Shown here piece by piece: positions 11,150-23,980 of a stretch of 64,000 bases of DNA. The notes under the pieces are model-generated. The model ran no database searches. It saw only the letters and a program-made list of their open reading frames with translations, and was not told the origin of the DNA. Position 1 is the stretch's first letter. Each line of letters begins with the position of its first letter. Position numbers and translations under genes: made by a program. Source of the DNA: Gnetum montanum (taxonomy: Eukaryota > Streptophyta > Gnetopsida > Gnetales > Gnetaceae); the NCBI GenBank assembly GCA_015680685.1, contig MNCI01000900.1, forward strand, positions 578,861-642,860, written 5' to 3'.

Positions 11150-11844
11150 TCCATCCATTTTCTTTGTTAAAATCTATTCTTTCATAGCCAACGTTAACCT
11201 ACAAGTTGAAATTCTTGTTCTTTTAGCAAAAAATTTTGATTTTCAACCAAGATCAACACTGTAACCCATCCCCCTTTGCCCTACAAGCCTAGCATGAGTG
11301 TTATAGGAATTTGGGTGTTTGAATTTTCATATAAGTTGCTGTGAAACCCCAAAGATAGTGTTAATTTTCAGATCCATTTCTACCCCTCTCTTGTTGCCAC
11401 ATTTTCTCAAGGAAGCCAGCATTGGTGGTCCAAATAACCAAGCCCCCATGCCCTTCTTCCTTGTTGTGAAATTTGGTAGCTTACCAAAATCATTTTCTAG
11501 AAATTCCTAGGTTTTCATTTTGGTTGTCAAACTTTTTCCACTTTCACCAACATTGGAACAAAAAGGTGTGAGATCATCTCATCTCACCCCCTTCTTTCCC
11601 CCCTGCCACATCTAGTGGAAAGGTAGCTAGGAAGCCAATGTGGTTAAAGTTTGTTACAATCTTTTCACCTTTCCATTTTTGGTAAAGGGGTATACCTCCT
11701 TTACCCCTCACTTACTATTCATGGTAAGTACTTCATTTTCAGCTGCTTTTGCTTCTTTTGGCAATTTTCAAATTCCACTTGTTAGAATTTAATCCTATTT
11801 TTATCTTTTATAGCCTATCTCAAGCCATTTTCAACAAAATAGCC
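11150..11844 (+). other. Element A leader
   Basis: Untranslated region between primer site and gag. It contains open stretches but no domain that I recognise. Confidence 0.5.
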
Positions 11845-14800
11845 ATGTCTTTCCCATAAACGACCAAGTTTCCTTTCAACTATATTAATAATGGTTTCAA
11901 TCAATAGTATGTGAAGGTTTATGACCCAAAATACCATGTCATGATTAAATGTAGATATTCCCTAAGAATTAGGGGGAAAATTCCTAGGTTCTCGATAATA
12001 AATGAAGAGAACTATAACTTCATTTATCTAGGATATAGGTTGGCATGCTAACCCCATGAGTGGAAGTAGAAGCCAAGAGGAAATTTGAGCTTATCCATCA
12101 TAATGGAAAGGAGTATATTTCCTCCCCCTATAACCAACTGCCCCTTAATAACATCTACACTAGCATCTTAGCCCTCTCATTGAGGTTGACGAAGATAATT
12201 AGAAGGCTACCTCTAATGGGAAACTAGAGGAGGAAGATGAATTCAAGGTAGAGTCTAAGCTTGAAAATCTTTTTGGGAGACTCTTTCAACAAGGGACCCC
12301 CAAGACCATAGTGCCCACATCTACCTCCTTTGCCTCTTCCTTTGGACATGTTCCACTACCTTTGTTACCATGTTCAAGCCCACTCCAGTCATCATCATGC
12401 ACCAAGCACAATTGGTGTTGTAGCCAACCAATTTCCATTTCTCCATGTCACTAGCCACATATTAGAGGTTAGTATGACTAATGTCAGTGGTAGTTACTAC
12501 CACTAACCTATTGACTAGTTAGGTGGGATACACAATGGAACCTCAAGTAGCCCATGGGTTACATATCCCCTTTGTTTTGATTGTGCTCCATATACTAGCA
12601 CAAACGTCTTTATCCTTGTTTGGTCCATAGACCACAACCATGACACAACCTCTCCCCTCTATCATAAAACTAATAGTGAGGCCACAAGCCTCCCAAAAAA
12701 CAACATAGCCATTTGTGAAAAATTCGTAACCAACAAGGGCATCATAGGGCTTGGATATGATCTCTGGATGATTTAGAACCTAACAAAGGAGTTGAAAAGG
12801 CTTAAGGCATCTACTTCCCAAGGTGTCAAGATCATGAATTTTTACCAAGACAATCCCATAAGCCTTTTGGTCCCATCCTTGACACTTTCTCCTAGTCTCT
12901 CTATCCCTTAATTCAACAAGTATAATGAAGAAGGTGATTCCAATGCTCACCTTATAACCTTTCAATCCAACTGCTCATTGTTGCAATCATGGTTGCATAC
13001 TATAATGAGAATCTTCCCTATGTCCTTGACTAGAAAATTTCTTAATTGGTATTGTATCCTATCTAGAGGATCCATATCCTTCCTTGAAGACCTCATAGCT
13101 CAATGTGTAAACTGCTTCAAGTACAACTTGAAGCTTGACATTATGCTTGATCAACTAATGAAGGTCAAGCAGGGATCCATTGAGCTAGTGTAGAAGTTCA
13201 TCTAATGGTGGAATGATCTACTAAATGAAATACTACAGCCTATATTCAAAACCAAAATTTTAGCTATTTTTAAGGGGGTGATCAATGATTTCATTAAATC
13301 CAAGCTTTACTACCTTAATCCATGGATACTTAGTCAAGCATTCTCCCATACCAAGAACATAGAGGATGTTGTGGAGACTAGTCATGACCCGGTATATGTG
13401 GCATACAAAATTAACATACACAAAGGAACAAGGAGAGGAGTAAATAGAATAATTTGGTAGTAGTAACAATAACCAAAGAGGCCAAAACCACTAACTAGAG
13501 GCCAAGAACCAACCCACCCAATGCCCTTACTAATAACCAAGATAACCAATCATCAGACTCTAGGGCCATCACATTGACAATAATTAGAGCCAACTTTGAA
13601 AGGAAGGATAGGTCCAAATATACTAGACTACCATTAAAACCATCTAAGCTACTAGACAAACTATTGAAAAGTAGGTGCATTCAATACATGTAGATGATTG
13701 AAGCTTCCCAAAAGAAGCATGATAGGCTATGTGAGATAGCCAAGGACCCCACTCAAGCAACAAATAATGATTCATAGTTGCCAAAATATTTTAAATTAGA
13801 CTACTTTTTTCACTATCACCAATTGCTTGGTCATGACACAAACTTTTACTTTGCATTGAAGGATACTTGCAGAAGATGATAGATAGGAAAGAGATGGTTC
13901 TAGATGCATCCAACCCTATCCAACCAGAGAAATGAATCAATGTAGATGTATAAGGAACTGTTGAATATCAACAATGTTATATACATTATATTGGCATTCA
14001 ACATAGATGAAAATCAGGTACTTATAAGGGAACCACTTAGATATCCCCTCATGATGAAAGAGCTTCTTTAGCTTCCACTAGCTTAAGATTCCCCTTTTTT
14101 GTGAGAGTATCATCATGAATTCCTCTTAGAAAACCTATTTCCATTAGGATGTCTAGCCCACAATAGCTCAGCTAGCCCTAATAGTTAAATAGCAACCTTC
14201 CACAATGGATAATGTTACAACTTCTTCCTCCATCACAATCAACAACAATTAAAATGCCTCAACCAAGTAGAGGAAGAAGCATAATCAAAAGCCTAATAAT
14301 AAGGATGACAAGTAGACTAAGTCACAAAAGGAGGTGGCTCCATCAAATCCCACTCCCATATTGTATAGACCTAATGGACTCCTTTGCCTAACTCACCTCA
14401 ACTAGCAAATGATAGGAGAAGCCCAAAACCCAAAGCCAAAAGAGAAAGGAGAGACCCCAATAGCAATAACCTAAGGCTAAAGTTCACATTTTGGGGAACA
14501 TGGAGGAAGTGAAGCACAATTGGGGCAACAATTTCATGATCAATGATAAAAAATTCCTCAATGCAATGAAATAGATTAAACAATTCCTTAAATAGAAAAA
14601 TACAAATTTAAGGCTATATGACCCAATCATGACTTTCACTACATATTGTGAAGTGCTAGTGAAGATGTTCACCTCCATTTCTGTTTAGTGAAGACATTCC
14701 CACTAATGAAGAATCCATCAATGTAGTTATGGTTCCTTCTTCATTAAGGGAGAAGAAGTCAATGCCTCTAGTATTTCATGATAGTGAAATCAAGATCATA

Positions 14801-15439
14801 TATGAGGTAACTAGAGTTCCTCTTTCCATAACCATACGTATAGGATAATATAAGGTGCACTGGGTGCATGTAGACGATGGGGCTACAACAACTGTCATCC
14901 CATGCACCATCATTGAGAAAATACAACACACATCAATAGTCACTCTCAAGTGCTTCAATGAATCAAGGGTTGCTATCAAGGGGTCTATCTCCTTGGATGT
15001 TGTGGCAAGGAAGAAATTCCCCACAACCAAATATTTCTTAGTGGTGGAGAAGATGCTACGGTTTAGCCTTATTTTGGGAAGACCTTGGTTGGCTTAGTTA
15101 CAATTTGTGCCCTCATCCATCCACCATGTGATTCAACTTCCTTATGAGGGAGGTGAAATCATCATTCATGGTGATAACACAGTGCCACTAGCTATTAACA
15201 ATGTGGACATAGAGTAAGCATCTGAAGTGGAGTTTTAAGAAGAAAATCCTAGCCACAAAATCCAGCAACCTGAGAGAGAGGAAAAAGCTAAAAATGACAA
15301 TGATAGGTAGCAAGATGCATCATGGGATGAACTTCCTTTTAACATTGTTAGTAAAGGGGATGGTAAATACAAACTTATGAAAAGTAGACCTTACACATTT
15401 ACTAATCTTTCAAAGATTAGGAAGAGTCTGCACAAGTGA
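11845..15439 (+). pseudogene. gag-pro: Element A gag-pro, heavily eroded
   Basis: Starts near an ATG at 11845. The capsid part at 12960-13440 reads ILPMSLTRKFLNWY, DLIAQCVNCFKYNL, LDQLMKVKQGS and INDFIKSKLYYLNP, all with clear counterparts in D. A degraded zinc-knuckle zone follows at 13795-13870. The retropepsin-like protease at 14855-15190 keeps VHVDDGATT, the VKFSLILGRPWLA-like end and an LPYEGGEIIIHGD block. The tail ends RPYTFTNLSKIRK before TGA at about 15437, matching the C-terminus of the D and C polyproteins. Many stops and shifts; not functional. Role: capsid and polyprotein processing. Confidence 0.75.
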
Positions 15440-15750
15440 AGTACACCTTGATCCTTCCATCCCATGTTCTTATAACCATATAAAAATATGTACCAATATC
15501 CATGTAGCCTAAATTTTATTTGTTGACTTGTTATTCCCTTTTGTGTACTTATTTTTACTCTTTTATGCATGTAGCCTAAGGTTTTACTTTCATTTGCATT
15601 TTTTAATTTATTAGAGCCTTTCTCTTTCCTTACTTTTGCACATGTTGTAAATGTCAAAAGCCCTATAAAAATTTCAAAACTAGAAAAACCCATAAAATTT
15701 TAAAAAGGAAAATTGCCAAAAATATAAGTTTTCTTTTAATGAAGGTTAGC

Positions 15751-15923
15751 CATGGCCTTAAAACGGCAAACCCATAGCCTATGATCCTTAAACTAGCACC
15801 ATAGTTTGCTAAGACTTTAAACTAGCGCTATATTCTACTAAGAATTTAAATTGGCATCATGACCTACCATTCCCTTAAACTAGTGATAAGTGTGTGGTCC
15901 TCCATGGCTTAAAACTGGCAAGT
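15751..15923 (+). repeat. TTAAACTAGC motif cluster after A gag-pro
   Basis: Six spaced copies of CTTAAACTAGC or close variants, each preceded by a CTATGA/CTAAGA-like block, 25-40 bp apart. Same motif family and same place as the arrays in C, D and B. Confidence 0.7.
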
Positions 15924-16261
15924 AATCCTTATCCTATGGCCATTCATAATCTTATAGTATAACTATTTTTTGCATAGGCAACATAGCCTCCAATAACATA
16001 GCCTCACTTACAACATTTATAACCTTAAAAACTTAAAGAAGAAAAGCCATCAACAACATATATAGCCAAAACTAAAATTGAAACTTAAAATTTAAAACAT
16101 TTAAAATAAATAATAGCCATGGCTAGATTATGTGGCACCAACATCAAAACAATAAATCATAAGTGCCAAAATATCTACAACTCAAGCATTGGCCAATATG
16201 AACCATACAATATCCAACATGAAATAAAATAAACAAAAAATCATCAACAAAATCTATCATG
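15924..16261. other. Spacer between A motif cluster and antisense gene end
   Basis: AT-rich text with many AACTTAAAA runs. Nothing coding is seen. Confidence 0.4.
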
Positions 16262-19200
16262 TCATGCATCTAATGGTGCCAAGTGGGCATTTAGAGGAGG
16301 AGGAGGTGGTACACCATCATCATCATCATTGCCTACATTGCTAGGGCTATCAACATCATATAGTACCTATGACATAATAACATACAACAAATTAGTAACT
16401 AGCATAACCAAAATTATGACTTAAAAAAATGGAAAACTAAAACTTAAAACATAAAAAAAAACATCATCAAACTTGTGGAAAATCCTTCTCTATAAACTTT
16501 GGGGGAAGATGGTGAAGGCTAGTATCCAAATGTTAGAGAATCTAATCTTCCATCATGTTTGTCTAGTAAATATTCCCAAAAATAATGCCTATGAAGATAT
16601 TGGTCCTATCTACATCTATTCATGATGGAAAATCCCATGAGACTATAACTGTAGAGACATCATTTGTAGCTATAGTGATCTAAGGAGTAGGAGAATTAAC
16701 TATTGTGAGAGTTCTTTCAAAGAGGTTGAAAGAACTCTTAGCCTAGATGCTCTAGATAAACAAATCCCTCTTCTACCATTCAGTCATCTTCCTCTTCAAC
16801 CATTTCCAGTATGCCTCTTGATTGGCCTTATACTTCCACTTGTGATCCTTTTATGTCTTACCCCACTTAGGACCTATGCACTATAATCCTTCTAGTCCTG
16901 GGCCTTTTAAGAGATCAAGTCCATCTACATCTATTACTCATATAACTCCTAGGAGAGGGTAACCTTGTCATGGATGGTATGCCAGTAGTGGATCCACATT
17001 ATCTCCTTGGTCCGTAAGACCCCTGAGTTAGCCACTTGGGCTTCCACAAAGGCCTTACATTCCTCAAGATCTAAGATCCTCTCAGCTTACCTTTTATTTT
17101 TCTCCTTCAAGATCACAACCTATTTCCATAGGGATTTGTTGGACCTCTAAATATTCCATGAAGCTTCTATGCACAAACTCCATAGGGATTTGTAGTTCAT
17201 ACAACTTTAGGGAGACATGTGGGGTGTTAGAAGGAAGCTTAGGTAAGGAGTCAAACTCCATGCCTTGGGTTGGGTCCTACACAACTGATGGCACTGAAAA
17301 GAAAAAAAATATAATGATAAAAATCATATACAACCTAAGGTATTCGTAGCATAAAATATAAATCATAGCAAAAAAACTAAGGCATAGAAAAACATAGTTC
17401 TTACCGATCTCGGGTGCAATTTGTTGTAAATGACAAACAATGTCCTTTGCCATCCTATGAATGAATTCTATCTTGTCTGGGACTTCTACCCATGGTTTTA
17501 TGCAAAATGTGGATGTAGAGGCCTCTATTGATGGCTCAAGAACTACAATAAGTATAACAATAATAGGATTGTAAGAACTAAGAAATTAAACATAAAACAT
17601 AGGCAATAACAAGTAAAGCATAGGCATACCTGGATCCTCATCCTCATCATCATCATCATTAGGGATATTTATCAGGGGATCCTTGGGAAATGGCTTATCA
17701 AACAAGGCATCTAGATCATCCATATCAATGTGGGCTAATCCTATAGCCTCATGTTGCTGCAAGAGTGCCTTCTATGCATGCCTTTGCTCCTCCTCTACAC
17801 ATTTGTGCATCTCATCTACCTATCTTTGCTATTTTTCTATAGTGGTAACTTGGGTTGGAAATTTTTGCGACCAACCTATGGCCATAACATGTTAGATAAG
17901 TTAGCACATGTAGCCATAGGACATAACATAGCTAGGAATGTTAAGAACATGGTTAAAGTGTACCTATGATTGTTGGATCTAACTAAGGGATCTTAGAGAT
18001 GATCTTTTGCTTAGAGGGTGGCTTTAATGCATGTGGTGCTTCCTTTTTTGGCCATTTCAAACTAGTCCTAGTTACCTCGTTAGCCTCAGCATGAAACCAT
18101 CAAGCTCTCTAGATGTTTGCCAAGAACATAAGAGGCACGTCGTTCATGTTGTCAGGGGATTCACACTAACTAATACCAAGGTTCTTGGTGGTCATAGATA
18201 GTGAATCTCCCATGTCCTCTGGTGGGTTTTGAGCCTACATAGTTGGATAAAGATGTTTTATCCAAGGCCTTACGAATTGTTTTGGGTCTTGGCACACCCA
18301 TGATCCATTCCTGCTCACCAGCAAGAATTCAATGAACCTCTTCAAACAACTTGCAAAAAATGCATAGTCCATCTAGATTGTCATAGAGAGGTCCTCATGA
18401 AGTTTAAAAATTTCCCCCCTGAGGAACATAGCCAAGGAAGTAGCCCAGTTAAAATGAGTTCCCTCTATCAACACCTTCTTAAAGGTCCATCCTTTGTGTA
18501 ATAATGATTACCTTATTTTGCAATAACAGTTTAGGAAATGCCTAATACTTGAAAAAGGAATAGGAGTCCCTTATGTCAGGATTCATGAAGCTATCAAAAG
18601 CAAGTTTGGAGTGGCCCTTGCTAGCACCAAACCATTACTCAAATTTTTCATGATGGCTAACCTTTGTCACTGGTTTGGTGGCAACTATTATCTCATTAGT
18701 AGGAACACTAAACAAGTCATAAAAGGTAACCTCATTGATGGCAACGGTAATTGGTATGCCTCACACTATGGTGTAAACACATCAGCTCCTATGTTGAATG
18801 AGTCGATGATGTTCAACATCTCTATAGAAGGGATGGTAGGGCTAGGGGTCATAAAGGCCTTGAGTAAACCTACAAGAATGATATTTATCTGGATGTTCTC
18901 AAACACCTACCTTCTCAACCACTCCTATGCTAGTGCCACATCACCAAACATTAGGGTGAGAGTATCCATAGAACATCTAGTGAGGGGTATAGTGACATTA
19001 GTAGAAGTGGAAGCTCTTGTAAGCCAAACATTAATGCTTAACATCAGTACATCTATATCTAGACCATAGAATACTTAAGATCTAAATATCCATAAAACCT
19101 TAGGTATAACATAAAACCTTAAGTATAACTTAGAAACCTTAGGAGCTCATGCAGGGCTCCCAGTAGTAATGCCCATATCTCTAATGAGCTTGGGCCCTAT

Positions 19201-19708
19201 CCACTAGCACTATGTTACTTTGGTAGCCACACACCTCTTGTAAATAGGGTTAAATCTAGTAGGATATTAATCAAAGTGCCCACTTAGTTGCTCAAAAATG
19301 ACATGTTTGATCTTGGGACATTTGGTGAATTCACTCAATGTGGTGTGGGCTATCTCCAAGGTGTTATCATTCTTGATTAAGCCTTGATAATTAACCATGT
19401 ACCTACAAGATGTGTGTGAAACTAAAAAGTTACAAAAGGTTACCAAATCAAATAAAACTAAAAATTAAAACCTATAATAGCCATGCTTAACTCTGTAATT
19501 GGTACATGGTGCCTAGAGGATTCTGGAATAAGGACTGGGCTCTTTGCATCACCATCAGAGTATTATTAATATTGAACCAAGAATACTTTGGCATATTCTA
19601 TATGTCTAATAGGTAATGTGTACTAGTGGTGTCCTTTGTCTCTACTAGCTCTCTTGCTGCTCGAGTCTCTAGATCATCAGTTATGAACTAAGCAACCAAC
19701 AATGCAAA
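16262..19708 (-). pseudogene. Element A antisense multi-exon gene (FCP1-like domain plus unknown domain), 5' part cut off by B
   Basis: Runs opposite to element A. From 19708 downward: a piece of the FCP1/NIF-like exon (NINNTLM then LFQNPLGTMY, about 19490-19600); an exon near 19402-19230 with DNTLEIAHTTLSEF; a long exon to about 17966 with FYDLFSVPTNE, FEQWFGASKGHSKL, IEGTHFNWATSL and FFASCLKRFIEFLLVSRNG; exons at about 17887-17630 (ends in a poly-Asp/Glu run), 17542-17405 (VEVPDKIEFIHRMAKDI) and 17290-16450; and a last exon 16362-16262 (DDDDGVPPPPP then TGA). Boundaries at 17630, 17542 and 17405 show GTATGC, TTGTAG and GTAAGA signals. Every block aligns with the D copy in the same order. 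It contains stops and shifts, and element B is inserted at 19709 inside the FCP1-like exon, so the N-terminus is missing. Function unknown. Confidence 0.75.
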
Positions 19709-21318
19709 TGAAACACCACAAAAATTTGGACTATTGCTTCTCAATTATAAATTTGGCTAAGTGTAAAAATCATGACACTTTCTACAAATTTGTCTAAGTG
19801 ATGGGATTACGCTCTCCACTACAGTAGAGCGTAGTTAGCCTCAACAACCAATCTTTTGCAATTTTGGCTAAGTATTTGAACAAGGTCATAGTTGCAAACT
19901 TTTCTAAGTGTTGGACTACACTCGCACTACTGGGACTATGCTCTAGAGTATAGTCAACATAGTTTGCATTGCCAATCCAAATATGCAAAATTTTTCTAAG
20001 TGTTGTGCTATGCTCAACACTGTAGCCACTACACTCTCCACTGTAGCTGCTACACTCTACACTATAGCTACTACACTCTACACTATAGTTGCTATGCTCT
20101 AGAGTTTAACTAGCATAGTCAACACACAAATAACTAGTTTTGCAAAATTTTTCTATGTTTTGTGCTACGCTGCCATTGCCCTTGCTAATCTCTAGAGTGT
20201 AGCTAGCACCTCAGTGGCTAGTTTGCCTAAGTGTCAAGCTAGAAGCTATTAAGCTAGCTTGGGATGGAAGAAAAAAATTGGAAAATTTTCTAACTCCTGA
20301 TGCTATGCCCTCTGCTATGCCCTCTACTATGTTCTAGAGTGTAGCTAGCGTAGCCTACATGGGGACATCAAATTTAGTAAATTTCTCTAAGTATCAGTGG
20401 TACACTCTTCCCAACTACCCCAGAGCATAGCCTCAACTACCACATCACCATGTGGTACTTTATCTACATTTTGGGCTAATCCTAGTCCTATAAATACCTC
20501 TAGAAACCCAACATTTTAGGGGTTGGAAGTTGGCACTTTCATTTGGCATTTGGCATTTGGCATTTTGCCATCTCGGCACTTAGTTCCATGGGTGAACGAG
20601 ACCTAGACACACCACACCCATAGAGAGGCATAGCTACATCACATGGTACACTATGGCCCTATTGTCATCCTGCATCACACAGTATACTGCATCCCCATTG
20701 CAACCCTGTAGAACACCACATGGTACACTGTAGTGGCCACTTAGATAGGCATGGTTCATCATGGTGAGCACTAGACTTCACAGCCTAACACCACTAAGAC
20801 TATGACTATGCTTCCACTACACCTATTTTACACTATGTACCTTCTAAGACCCTTTTAGAGTTAACTATGCTTCCATTTAGGGTAATGTTCCATTGCTCTC
20901 TCTTGTTTTTAGCATTTTCTTGCATTTTTCTTATGTCTTTTCACATTTTTTTCATACATTTTCACATTGTACTACCATTGGGTGGTAGTCTTTGTGGGTT
21001 GACATCCTCATTTTAGTCAAAACCCTTGGCTACACTTGCCCCCATTCCATGGCTACTTTCTACACTTAGCACTATGAAACATCGCTTTAATACTTAGCAC
21101 CATTTCACATTATTTGCATTTGCATTTTTGGCTAACCACACCACCCCTAGTTACACCTACCACTTAGGTTCCAACCAAAAAAGCCCTTGTTCAATCGACA
21201 AGATCATTTAGGATCCTCCTCCTCCATTTTCTAGCAAGGCCCTCACATAGAGGTGGGGTTAGGCTATGCACTCGTGAACCCTTCAGTGTTCTAGCTACTA
21301 TCGTTTTCAGTTGTTATA
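19709..21318 (+). mobile_element. B 5' LTR
   Basis: Starts TGAAACACCACAAAAATTTGG and ends TTGTTATA (TACA expected). A TATA box (CCTATAAATACC) lies at 20489. U3 (19795-20430) is packed with CTACACTCTA/TAGAGTGTAG-type motifs on both strands. The first 680 bp match 58293-58980. Confidence 0.8.
20488..20500 (+). promoter_or_regulatory. B LTR TATA box
   Basis: CCTATAAATACC; the LTR of C carries nearly the same box (CCTATAAATACCCC on the minus strand, 24601-24614). Confidence 0.7.
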
Positions 21319-21323
21319 GTTTT

Positions 21324-21342
21324 TGGCACTAGAAGGAGGACC
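21324..21342 (+). promoter_or_regulatory. B primer binding site
   Basis: TGGCACTAGAAGGAGGACC, five bases after the LTR; same type as A, C and D. Confidence 0.8.
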
Positions 21343-21769
21343 TCACCATTTCCTTCTACATTTTCTAATTGTTGTCCCATGTGCTCTCTCCACCATTAGT
21401 TGATGTAGATTGGACCTCATCGTTAATTCCCATGGAACCTTACTGGACAAAACCAAAGAATATCTTTGGAACTTAACCAAAATTCTAGGTGCTCAAGAGA
21501 GCATGGCTAGTTCTCAGCATAAAGAATGTAGCTAGCTCTAGTGTAGTCAATGTAGCACTAGAGTTAGCCATTTTTAGCAGCTTTCACATTTTCAAATTTA
21601 GCCATTTTTTGCAACCTGTAGACTTAGGCATTTTTTTGCATTTTTAGAGTTAGTAAATTTTTGCAAATAGTAACTCTCACAACTTGATTTGTGAATAGGA
21701 ATCCAGATCAACCGTCCACGTTAGTGACTAATAAATTTGACACCACAATCCACACAAAGTATGCCATGC
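21343..21769 (+). other. B leader
   Basis: Untranslated. Holds GTAGCTAGCTCTAGTGTAG and GTTAGCCATTTTTAGCAG, which also occur in the leader of C next to 35446. Confidence 0.5.
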
Positions 21770-23980
21770 TTAGCCATGAATAATATAACTTTGTTTGTGT
21801 CAAAATCAAAGTAAGATTACCCATGGATTTCCTTGACCTAGAGGCAAAATAGGACTATGAACAAGTCCACCAGGACAAACAAGAGTAGAACCCTATCTTA
21901 CTCAACATAATCTCGCTCATGGATTCCTACCACCAGTTGCTATCCCAACTCATTTGTGTGAACGAGCATGATGCAGGAACAACCTACGAGGAAGCCTCAT
22001 AGGAGGAAGAAAATGAGTTTGAGTCCTACTCTAAACTTAAGATCCTTCTATACATCATCTTCCAACAACTGCTCCCTAGTATGGTCCTTCCTTGGTTCAG
22101 TTCATCTATCCTCTTCAAGATGATGACCATGTCAATTCAACCTTCCTTGTAAACAGCAGCTACATTTTCCCAATCCTATTCTCACACAGGGGCCACCTCC
22201 CAGCCCCAAGTGATTTAGACATCCTACATCCCACTTGTCTCATCAATGCCCATGGTGTCCATCCAACCCACTCATGTGTGGCCCACCTCAATCATCATGC
22301 CAATCCCTTAGCTAGCACATCAACTAAACCCATTTTCCATGATGTTAAACTAGCAGCAATCATCCACTACAATGTTAAACTGGCAAACTATGCAACCAAC
22401 AATCCAATCCTACACCATACAACCAACACAAGCCCAGCTAGTGCAACCAACTAGCACATCCCAAAGCATGGATTAGAAATTTTAACTGATCCAAATTTTG
22501 ATGGAGGAGATCAATTGAGTCAAAGATACCTCTTTTGAAACTATCAAGGTGGTGGACTTCTACCAAGAAGACCCCATAAGTCCTACAGTCCCATCCCTAA
22601 CTCTCCCAATTGGGGTCCCGCTACCTCAACTCACCAAGTATAATGGTGAAGGGGACCCCGACACACACTTGGTCACATTCTAATCTAAGTGCCTACTCCT
22701 TCAACCTTGACCACATGCCATCATGTGCCTAATTCCCATATCACTCATTGGCAAGGCCTTAGACTGGTTTCATGTTCTACCCAAGGCCTTAATATCTTCT
22801 TTGAAGGATCTCATAAGCCAGTTTGTGATATGCTTTAGGTACAAACTAAAGCCTAAATCAACCCTTGACTAGCTCATGCAAGTCAAGTAGGGGCCCGTAG
22901 AGCTTGTGCCAAAATTCTTGTAATGCTGGAACACCACATTGAGAAAAATGCATGAACCCCTAGCAGAGACACACCTACTAGCCATCTTCAAGGGTGCAAT
23001 GAATGACTTCATCAAGTCTAAATTGTATTACATGGCCCCAAAGTCTATTAGCCAAGCCTTTTCCCAAATGAAGGGCATAGAGGAGCTAGCAAAAGCTAGC
23101 AATGACCTAACCTATGTGGCCTACAAAAACAAACATATGCATAAGCAAAACGTAACAATGGAAACAATAGCTGTAACAACAAAAGCAACCAATCAAGGCC
23201 CAATGGCTAAGTAGCCCAAGGCCCTACCACTAACTCTAGTGCCAACTTACATACATCAGTAGGGGCCACCCCAAGGCCCAACTTTAAGTGCAAGAATTGC
23301 TCAAAGTATACACCACTACCAATGGAACCCTATGAACTACTAGAGCAACTCCTTAAAACTAGGAAAATCCAATACATACACATATTAAAGATTCCCTACC
23401 AAAAATGTGATAGGTACTATGAACTACTAAGGAACCCCACCTTAGCAGTACCAAACGAGCCCCTAGTCCCACAACAATTGAAGTTAGACTAATACTATCA
23501 TTACCACTAGATGTCTAGTCATAGTATGGACAACTATCCTACTTTGTAGGATGACCTGGAAAGAATGATAGAACGGGGCCAACTAGTACTCAAAATAGTG
23601 AGCCAATCCAATGTAAAAGATGCCTCTTACATCATAAAATCCATCAATGTATGTGGCTGGTCTAAACCTACACAAAAACATTTTGTGACCCACATGCCTT
23701 CTAGCAAGGCAAGGATCCCCTAGGCCTCGACAAGCAAGTGGCCCCCTTTCTTATCAAAGTACCACCTCAGGAACTCATAACACCCTTTGAGGTAAAGGTT
23801 CCATAGGAATAATTTACTAATATGTTAAACTGGCAATGAAACCAACTGTCTACTAAGACATTAAACTAGCATGATCCAACAACAACAACTTCTAAGAAAG
23901 CTTTCATCATCAAGGTTCCATAATGAGTTGGCCCTGCAACAACTCCTAAACCACCATTTATCATAATGGTGCCACAACAT
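21770..23980 (+). pseudogene. gag: B gag, eroded, cut by element C
   Basis: N-terminal LEAKQDYEQVHQ corresponds to REAKQDYELVHK in C. The capsid region at 22720-23130 shows ISLIGKALDWFHVLP-like text and MNDFIKSKLYYMAP. After a degraded zinc-knuckle zone (23480-23560), several PF(I/L)IKVP-type motifs occur at 23745-23980 (PFLIKVP, PFEVKVP, AFIIKVP, PFIIMVP). Many stops and shifts. Two family repeat motifs (GTTAAACTAGC, GTTAAACTGGC) lie inside this region at 22344-22385 and 23834-23875. C is inserted directly after the last PF motif. Confidence 0.7.
23976..23980 (+). repeat. Target site duplication of C, left copy (AACAT)
   Basis: AACAT at 23976-23980 is repeated exactly at 55206-55210, flanking the TG...CA ends of C. 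Confidence 0.9.

Noticed and set aside
18611-19069. 152-codon plus-strand frame in A
   Set aside because: It is the reverse strand of the eroded antisense gene, whose minus-strand reading aligns with D; the plus frame does not match anything.
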